10,215 nt of DNA from an uncultured Muribaculaceae bacterium (lineage in GTDB: Bacteria; Bacteroidota; Bacteroidia; Bacteroidales; Muribaculaceae): contig CAJTRS010000017.1 in the NCBI GenBank assembly GCA_910578805.1, positions 39,693 to 49,907 of the forward strand, in the 5' to 3' direction. Every line of letters starts with the position of its first letter. Within the stretch, counting starts at the first letter, position 1. Positions 6,404 to 10,215 of this stretch are shown piece by piece. The notes under the pieces were generated by a model that had not been told where the DNA came from, did not search any database, and saw nothing but the letters and a program-made list of their open reading frames with translations. A program made the translations under genes and the position numbers.

Positions 6404-7275
6404 TAGAAGGGTAAATCTTGACCATAATATGCGTTCGGCTCATTTGTATCTTTTTGTGTACCACAAAAAGATAAATCTATCAATTTACTTTTATAAGAAG
6501 AGGATATTGTATGGTTATCTAGCTCTTTTCGTCTTGAACGTGACAATGACGCAAAAGATTCTTCTTGTTCTATACCTAAAAAACTTCTCCCACACAACGA
6601 TGCCGCGACACCTGTAGTTGAAGAACCTGCGAATGGATCGAGAATCCAATCGTGCTCATCGGTGCTTGCGAGAATGATGCGGGTGAGAAGAGCCAATGGC
6701 TTTTGCGTAGGATGTTTGCCGCATGATTTCTCCCAACGGGCGATTGCCGGGAGGCGCCACACATCTGTCATTTGCTTGCCGCCATTTATTGCTTTCATAA
6801 GTTCGTAATTATACTTGTGAGGCACCTTTGGACACTTACGTGCCCAAATAATGAACTCTGTTGAGTAGGTAAAGAAACGGCATGATATATTTGGCGGCGG
6901 ATTAGTCTTTGCCCATGTGATTACATTGAGTATCTTATAGCCGAGTTCTGTAAGGACATTGGCTATTGAAAAAATATTATGATGGGTTCCGGAAATCCAG
7001 ATGGTTCCGTTGTCTTTAAGTTTTTCCCGGCATAAGGATAGCCATTTTCGGTTAAACTCCATTATGGATTCCGAAGAGCCGCCTTTATCCCATTCACCTT
7101 TGTCAACACATACTACCTTTCCAGCCTGATAACTTATGCCTCCGTTGGAAAGGAAATATGGAGGGTCAGCGAAGATCATATCAAACTTAAAATCAAACTT
7201 AGGGAGCACATCAAAGCAGTCACCAAGTACAATGGTGAAGTCTCGATTGTCTGATTTATAGAATGGTATAATCAT
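6403..7275 (-). CDS. DpnA-type DNA adenine methyltransferase (second GATC methylase)
   Basis: This 290-residue protein transfers methyl from S-adenosylmethionine to adenine in DNA. The catalytic DPPY lies near the N-terminus (37-40, within FADPPYFLSNGG) and the cofactor-binding DPFAGSSTTG near the C-terminus (213-222). That is the beta-class order, with HPTQKP at 188-193. The text around these (WISGxxHNI, the WxKTNPxPN segment, CRxFTxSTE, GGKQMxDVW) closely follows what I remember of DpnA of the DpnII system, which methylates GATC including single-stranded DNA. The G in the usual GSGTTG motif is S here. About 35 extra residues at the C-terminus (255-290) appear to be an addition. It lies 11 bases after the small PD-(D/E)XK gene and overlaps the membrane-protein gene by one base. 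Methylase class is certain; GATC specificity is strongly suggested by the DpnII-like neighbours. Confidence 0.92.
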   Translation of the reverse strand: MIIPFYKSDNRDFTIVLGDCFDVLPKFDFKFDMIFADPPYFLSNGGISYQAGKVVCVDKGEWDKGGSSESIMEFNRKWLSLCREKLKDNGTIWISGTHHNIFSIANVLTELGYKILNVITWAKTNPPPNISCRFFTYSTEFIIWARKCPKVPHKYNYELMKAINGGKQMTDVWRLPAIARWEKSCGKHPTQKPLALLTRIILASTDEHDWILDPFAGSSTTGVAASLCGRSFLGIEQEESFASLSRSRRKELDNHTISSSYKSKLIDLSFCGTQKDTNEPNAYYGQDLPF

Positions 7276-7286
7276 ATTATATTATG

Positions 7287-7817
7287 CTATGCGGTTGAAG
7301 GAACTGGCAATCCGAGTTTCTGGAATGGAATGTATTGGAAATAGTACTGGCAGCCCACAGAGATGATATAATCGAGAACATCTTTATACTTTGGTTTCCT
7401 AAACCAATCGTCTAATATATATACATATTGGACTTCGATGTTCAAGGGAAAGAAAAGTTTTTGATATTGTTTCTTCTTGAAATCACATGTCTGCAACTTT
7501 TCATCAACACTACCGGGGGTATTTTGTGTTTTTACCTCAATTATGAATACGGTGTTATTGATAATGACATATATACCATTATCGGGTAATAGTTGAGAAG
7601 ATATGCAGTTTTTCCAGTCTACCCCTCTCGGAGCTAGAAATTCAGAATATAATTCATATTTTTGGAAAATCTGAGCAACCTCTTCGTCTTGATATATTAC
7701 AGTGCTTCCTACTACACGGTATCCGTGTTGATTATTTAGGAAAGTCTTTAAATCAACTTTCCCTTCATAAATCAAACCTGTCAGGGTGTTTGCGCCACCT
7801 GTGCCGCCTTTTATCAT
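7287..7817 (-). CDS. Small PD-(D/E)XK nuclease-fold protein inside the restriction operon
   Basis: This 176-residue protein has a clear nuclease core: Pro78-Asp79 in LLPDNGIYV, then Glu94-Val-Lys96 in the strand FIIEVKTQ. A basic helix with EKLQTCDFKKKQY (106-118) follows, then a strand VQYVYILDDWF. The N-terminus carries GGTGGANTLTGLIYE (4-18), with a glutamate that could be a further active-site residue; I recall similar GGANTxTGLxxE starts in some restriction-enzyme families. Its ATG overlaps the endonuclease stop (ATGA), so it is co-translated with the DpnII-type enzyme, and the DpnA-type methylase follows after 11 bases. The classical DpnII locus has no such gene. It could be a second restriction enzyme or a nicking or repair-type partner. 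The fold is likely; the role is unknown. Confidence 0.75.
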   Translation of the reverse strand: MIKGGTGGANTLTGLIYEGKVDLKTFLNNQHGYRVVGSTVIYQDEEVAQIFQKYELYSEFLAPRGVDWKNCISSQLLPDNGIYVIINNTVFIIEVKTQNTPGSVDEKLQTCDFKKKQYQKLFFPLNIEVQYVYILDDWFRKPKYKDVLDYIISVGCQYYFQYIPFQKLGLPVPSTA

Positions 7818-8635
7818 TTTAATTTCTCGATGAAGGTGTTGATGTTAGTGATATTATACACACTGGGGATATGGGCGAATGCCTCTTCAAGCTTGTTGCG
7901 GGCAGATTCCCAACCAATGCCGTCTGTAATCCAGACAAACTCAAAGCCGGGGACTGCGTTTATCTTCGGCGCAAGTTCGGAATAGGAGCGTGCAACTTCA
8001 TTGAGTTTTGAACCGCCTCCGGTATAGAAGTTTGCTTCAATGAGATAGACTTTCTCAGTGGTTCGTATAACGAAGTCAAACCGTTTATTGTCGGCTCCTA
8101 ATGCTCTCACAATTTCCGGAAACTCTGTGTAATAAACTTCTTGCTCGAATGGGATTCCGTTTGCTGTCAGAATATTGGCAACAAGTCCTTCCATGATGTG
8201 TCCACCTCGATTCTTCCGGGCATTAGAATCAAGACCTACTTCTACGCCAAAGACATAATCCACAAGGTTTTTGATTTGCTTTTTTTGAAAGACTTCGGTT
8301 AGACCGGTCTCGTTAAGGAACATTGTTACCTGTCCCGGAGAATTGAAGTAGTCGCTGACGAGATGGATGTTGCCATAAGCGTCAATTGCCTTCTTTCTAT
8401 CTTTTGCCCGAACGGCAATAAGGACATCCAACACAGAAAAGACCTTTGGATTCTCTTCCCACAATCTCCTGACAGCAGCTGCCATGTCCTCTTGCCCAAT
8501 CAGATAGTTGAGCTGGTTAAGTTTTATGGAAATAGCTTCGACATTGGCTGCGACTTTCGGGAAATCCACATAGTCCTTGAGAGAAAAGTGGGTTTCCTTC
8601 AGCGGTATCATAAAATCTAAAAATCTGTCGGACAT
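7814..8635 (-). CDS. DpnII-type restriction endonuclease (GATC)
   Basis: The enzyme cuts double-stranded DNA at unmethylated GATC. Numbering from the ATG at 8635 gives 273 residues, against about 288 for DpnII. Shared with DpnII as I remember it are FPKV near the start, LVDYVxGVEVGxDxNxRKNR (about 124-143), a glutamate soon after in HIME, the strand KRFDFVI, the EANFY strand followed by GGGSKLNEVARSY, and WITDGIGW near the end. Asp in RFDF and Glu in EANFY are the likely metal ligands of its PD-(D/E)XK-like core. I prefer the 8635 start because it lies four bases after the methylase stop and puts FPKV at the same distance from the start as in DpnII. An upstream ATG at 8668 would add 11 residues and overlap the methylase gene by 29 bases. 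The stop overlaps the next gene's start (ATGA). Confidence 0.93.
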   Translation of the reverse strand: MSDRFLDFMIPLKETHFSLKDYVDFPKVAANVEAISIKLNQLNYLIGQEDMAAAVRRLWEENPKVFSVLDVLIAVRAKDRKKAIDAYGNIHLVSDYFNSPGQVTMFLNETGLTEVFQKKQIKNLVDYVFGVEVGLDSNARKNRGGHIMEGLVANILTANGIPFEQEVYYTEFPEIVRALGADNKRFDFVIRTTEKVYLIEANFYTGGGSKLNEVARSYSELAPKINAVPGFEFVWITDGIGWESARNKLEEAFAHIPSVYNITNINTFIEKLK

Positions 8636-8639
8636 GGCT

Positions 8640-9587
8640 CTATATGTTAAAGAGATTGAAGGGTCCACCTTGATAATTCTTGTAGTTTCTTATTAGCAAT
8701 TCGGTTAATGTTCCGCGTTTGGCTGCATTAGCATTAATGTACCTTTTCGCATAAACTCGTTCTATGAAGAAATCTGCATAAAGACTGTCAAAGAAATCAT
8801 CTTCAACATTACGACCTTTGCAGTCCGAATTGCTGAGCATTGCATAACATCCTCCGGCTGAGAGGTCAGAAAAGAAATCCTTTAACCGAATCTGTTCATT
8901 ATCGTCAAATGATTCCTTTACATAAGAATTAAAACTTGATGTGGCATCAAGAGGACGGTAAGGAGGGTCAAAATAGAAGAATGTGTATCCTTGGATATGT
9001 TCCGCAGTATAAGAGAAATCTCCATTCAATATCTCAACCTTCTGTAATAGTTCGCTGTCGGCAATAATCAAGTCTTCATCACATATAGTAGGATTGGTGT
9101 AACGTCCAAAAGGCACATTAAATCCACCCTTGGAATTTTCCCGATATAGACCATTAAAGCAAGTACGATTCAGGAATATCATATACGCAGCCTCTTCAAC
9201 TCCTGTCAATGTCTTGTTGTTGAAATGATCTCGGATATCAAGATAGAGTTCCTTTTGCTTGTCATAATCCCCCAACGCCTTAAACTGATTTTGGAGATCA
9301 TTTAAAGCGTCTATTAATGAGTATGGCTCATCTCTTATAATGCGATAAGTCTTTATAAGATGTGGATTGATGTCATTGATTATGGCTCGTTTGATATTGG
9401 GGTATTTTTGTAGTATGTAGAACAGCATAGCCCCTCCACCCACAAATGGTTCGATGTAGGTAACATCATCCTCGCCTCGAAATGTATTTGGCAAGAATAA
9501 GTCAATGGTAGGAAGCAACTGAGTCTTGCCTCCCGCCCATTTCAAAAAAGGCTTAGCCTTCGTTTTTGTCATAGTTTGTACTATCAT
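8640..9587 (-). CDS. dam: Dam/DpnM-type DNA adenine methylase (GATC)
   Basis: This 315-residue S-adenosylmethionine-dependent enzyme methylates the adenine of GATC and protects host DNA from the endonuclease encoded next to it. Alpha-class (D12 family) marks appear in order: FLKWAGGK at 14-21 (cofactor binding), EPFVGGGA at 46-53, INDIN at 70-74, FLNRTCFNGLYREN at 138-151 and the catalytic DPPY at 207-210. It is full length. It is the first gene of the operon, so methylase is made before endonuclease, the safe order for a restriction system. The leader is long (about 155 bases from the likely promoter) and contains two strong hairpins. A second ATG five codons in (9570-9572) is possible. Codon use is intermediate between the resident genes and the AT-rich genes further along the operon. 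Confidence 0.93.
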   Translation of the reverse strand: MIVQTMTKTKAKPFLKWAGGKTQLLPTIDLFLPNTFRGEDDVTYIEPFVGGGAMLFYILQKYPNIKRAIINDINPHLIKTYRIIRDEPYSLIDALNDLQNQFKALGDYDKQKELYLDIRDHFNNKTLTGVEEAAYMIFLNRTCFNGLYRENSKGGFNVPFGRYTNPTICDEDLIIADSELLQKVEILNGDFSYTAEHIQGYTFFYFDPPYRPLDATSSFNSYVKESFDDNEQIRLKDFFSDLSAGGCYAMLSNSDCKGRNVEDDFFDSLYADFFIERVYAKRYINANAAKRGTLTELLIRNYKNYQGGPFNLFNI

Positions 9588-9743
9588 TCAGTTACAAGCT
9601 AATAAACGGAAAACTCCACGGTAGTATCTGAAGGCCGACCAAAGCCCGTAACGACTACGATGGAGTTTTCAAAGTTCTTTCGGCTCTCGCCGTATGTCTT
9701 TGTGATAGTTATTTGGTCATTTCCAGATTGGCGTTACTTTTCC
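9588..9743 (-). promoter_or_regulatory. Structured leader of the restriction operon (two adjoining hairpins)
   Basis: Between the promoter at 9750-9780 and the methylase ATG, the minus-strand transcript can form two hairpins that meet at base 9670. The first (9670-9702) has a CAAAG/CTTTG outer stem and a CGGC-GAGA-GCCG inner stem closed by a GNRA tetraloop. The second (9609-9670) has a perfect 10-base-pair outer stem (9609-9618 with 9661-9670), a 2-by-2 internal loop and a 5-base-pair inner stem (9621-9625 with 9654-9658). A three-codon ATG-to-stop frame (MTK) lies at 9709-9720. There is no GATC here, so direct methylation control looks unlikely. An RNA regulatory role is inferred. The same stretch also has an open frame of 44 codons without a start (9602-9733), so a gene remnant is an alternative. 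Confidence 0.45.
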
Positions 9744-9749
9744 TACATA

Positions 9750-9780
9750 CAAAATTACTAAGAATTTTTGACATAACAAT
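9750..9780 (-). promoter_or_regulatory. Promoter of the restriction/ImmA/beta operon
   Basis: On the minus strand ATTG (9777-9780) is followed, after exactly 19 bases, by TAATTTTG (9750-9757), a full match to the Bacteroidetes TAnnTTTG -7 element at ideal spacing. Transcription would begin near 9743 and run through all seven genes down to 4077. It is the best-formed promoter in the window. Because no comparable gap exists between the downstream genes, it probably drives the whole operon. Confidence 0.6.
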
Positions 9781-9822
9781 CGAATACGCCCAGAAACTCG
9801 AAATATCCCAACAAGCGCAACA

Positions 9823-9860
9823 AGCATCCCGGCAAGGATGAGGTGTCTTGTCGGAATGCT
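9823..9860 (-). terminator. Terminator-like hairpin after the small coiled-coil gene
   Basis: AGCAT (9823-9827) pairs with ATGCT (9856-9860). After a single mismatch, CCGGCAAG (9829-9836) pairs with CTTGTCGG (9847-9854) with one G-U-type pair, around a 10-base loop. It begins 18 bases past the stop of the minus-strand gene ending at 9878, where its transcript should end. The following bases are only moderately T-rich. It would also shield the operon promoter at 9750-9780 from read-through. Confidence 0.5.
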
Positions 9861-9877
9861 GGTGATAGGAAGCGGAA

Positions 9878-10069
9878 CTACTTGCCGGTTTCGGCATTGA
9901 GTTCCTCGAGCTTTTCTTCAAGGCGCTCTTTCTGTTGGAGGGTGCGGGCTGTTTCCTGAACGCGGTTTTGATATTCTAACACATCTTTTTCGATGCGCTT
10001 TAACATGTTGGTATTCTGAAACCAGCTTTCAATGCTGTCAAGACCTTCTGAAGATATACCACCGCACAT
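9878..10069 (-). CDS. Small coiled-coil protein of unknown function, possibly missing a zinc-ribbon N-terminus
   Basis: From the ATG at 10067-10069 the product is 63 residues. Residues 21-60 are a strongly charged amphipathic helix with repeated Leu/Ile spacing (LKRIEKDVLEYQ, LQQKERLEEKLEEL), a clear coiled coil. I do not recognise the family. The same frame stays open upstream for 18 more codons to a TGA at 10124-10126. Those codons contain HPKCPTCQYHF, and with the Met-Cys-Gly-Gly at the ATG they look like a zinc ribbon (CPxC followed by a later Cys). No ATG, GTG or TTG occurs in that extension, so either the protein starts at 10069 or its true beginning has been lost or uses an unusual start. 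A hairpin for termination follows at 9823-9860. It is transcribed toward the restriction operon but has its own promoter box. Confidence 0.6.
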   Translation of the reverse strand: MCGGISSEGLDSIESWFQNTNMLKRIEKDVLEYQNRVQETARTLQQKERLEEKLEELNAETGK

Positions 10070-10113
10070 TTGTATGAAGTGATATTGGCAGGTTGGACAT
10101 TTTGGGTGATGGA

Positions 10114-10145
10114 TTGCGTGTAATCAGCTGATTTAATTATCTTTG
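10114..10145 (+). promoter_or_regulatory. Rightward promoter toward the right edge
   Basis: A TTG at 10114-10116 and TATCTTTG at 10138-10145 form a Bacteroidetes -33/-7 pair with a 21-base spacer, one or two bases longer than usual. The -7 box is a full TAnnTTTG match and points right. The first ATG after it is at 10163. Confidence 0.5.
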
Positions 10146-10157
10146 CGAAGATAATTA
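10134..10157. repeat. Perfect palindrome carrying divergent -7 boxes
   Basis: TAATTATCTT (10134-10143) and AAGATAATTA (10148-10157) are perfect inverted copies around a TGCG centre. The plus strand reads TATCTTTG and the minus strand reads TATCTTCG within it, so the same palindrome can supply -7 boxes to both the rightward gene and the small coiled-coil gene on the left. It could also be a repressor operator. Ten-base perfect arms are unlikely by chance. Confidence 0.5.
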
Positions 10158-10162
10158 TTGAT

Positions 10163-10215
10163 ATGGTTAAAAAAAGCTTTTTCTGCGGGTCTAAAAATGT
10201 CGTCAGGAACGGTCT
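10163..10215 (+). CDS. Possible gene start running off the right edge (partial)
   Basis: The ATG at 10163-10165 opens a frame (MVKKSFFCGSKN...) with no stop before the window ends, 17 full codons. It lies 18 bases after a good rightward -7 box, a normal leader length. Nothing can be said about its function, and an open frame this short could be chance. Confidence 0.35.
   Translation, partial: MVKKSFFCGSKNVVRNG

Noticed and set aside
7814..9587. Possible avoidance of GATC in the restriction genes.
   Set aside because: GATC occurs in the operon (for example near 6647, 7176, 9230 and 9296) and throughout the window, as expected for a host that protects the site by methylation.
9660..9761. A 33-codon plus-strand frame with a hydrophobic middle (PYVFVIVIWSF), resembling a small membrane peptide or type I toxin.
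   Set aside because: It is antisense to the structured leader, has no visible promoter or ribosome site, and ends inside the operon promoter region. Its hydrophobic content can arise from the opposite-strand composition.
1599..9795. GCCCAGAA at 1599-1606 repeated at 9788-9795, as a possible attachment-site pair bracketing the integrase and operon.
   Set aside because: An 8-base match between two regions of about 300 and 600 bases is expected by chance, and the flanks do not extend it.
9709..9921. A 70-codon minus-strand frame between the operon promoter and the coiled-coil gene.
   Set aside because: It overlaps the tail of the coiled-coil gene in another frame, crosses the terminator-like hairpin, and has a composition (clusters of Ser, Cys, His, Pro) unlike a real protein.
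1..10215. tRNA gene as integration target, CRISPR array, insertion sequence ends.
   Set aside because: No cloverleaf-like sequence, no regularly spaced repeats and no transposase or terminal inverted repeats were found on either strand.

Overview
ORGANISM. The window most likely comes from a gut Bacteroidales bacterium; Muribaculaceae or Bacteroidaceae fit, but I cannot place it further. The reasons are the Bacteroidetes-type promoters (-7 element TAnnTTTG, with a TTG about 19-20 bases upstream), the lack of strong Shine-Dalgarno sites, and the gene families present. The left flank (positions 1-1523) is fairly GC-rich and looks like resident chromosome. The middle (about 3200-7800) is visibly more AT-rich, as expected of acquired DNA.

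LAYOUT. (1) Positions 1-1523, minus strand, housekeeping: the first codons of a gene running off the left edge, a C_GCAxxG_C_C family cysteine protein, and a DusB-like tRNA-dihydrouridine synthase. (2) Positions 1524-1843: AT-rich intergenic DNA with the Dus promoter, a cluster of GTTGAC repeats that may be integrase-binding or attachment sites, and the integrase promoter. (3) Positions 1844-3199, plus strand: a complete tyrosine integrase with an intact R-K-HxxR-H-Y set. (4) Positions 3347-4099, plus strand: an sce7726-like PD-(D/E)XK protein whose end overlaps the end of the gene facing it. (5) Positions 4077-9587, minus strand: seven tightly packed genes, in transcription order a Dam/DpnM-type GATC adenine methylase, a DpnII-type endonuclease, a small second PD-(D/E)XK protein, a DpnA-type methylase, a two-TM coiled-coil membrane protein, an ImmA/IrrE metalloprotease, and a beta-family (T4 beta-like) protein. 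(6) Positions 9588-9880: a good promoter for that operon, a long leader with two adjoining hairpins, and a terminator-like hairpin serving the next gene. (7) Positions 9878-10215: a small coiled-coil gene, a palindrome carrying divergent promoter boxes, and a possible gene start at the right edge.

HOW IT WORKS TOGETHER. The core is a complete DpnII-like restriction-modification system: two methylases protect GATC and the endonuclease cuts unmethylated GATC. The unusual part is the coupling. A second nuclease-fold gene sits between the endonuclease and the DpnA-type methylase. The same operon then continues, through stop/start overlaps and very short gaps, into a membrane protein, an ImmA/IrrE protease and a beta-family protein, with an sce7726-like nuclease convergent at the end. 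I infer an integrase-borne defence island in which a GATC restriction module is physically fused to a less understood module (2TM, ImmA/IrrE, beta, sce7726). The function of that second module is not established by the sequence.
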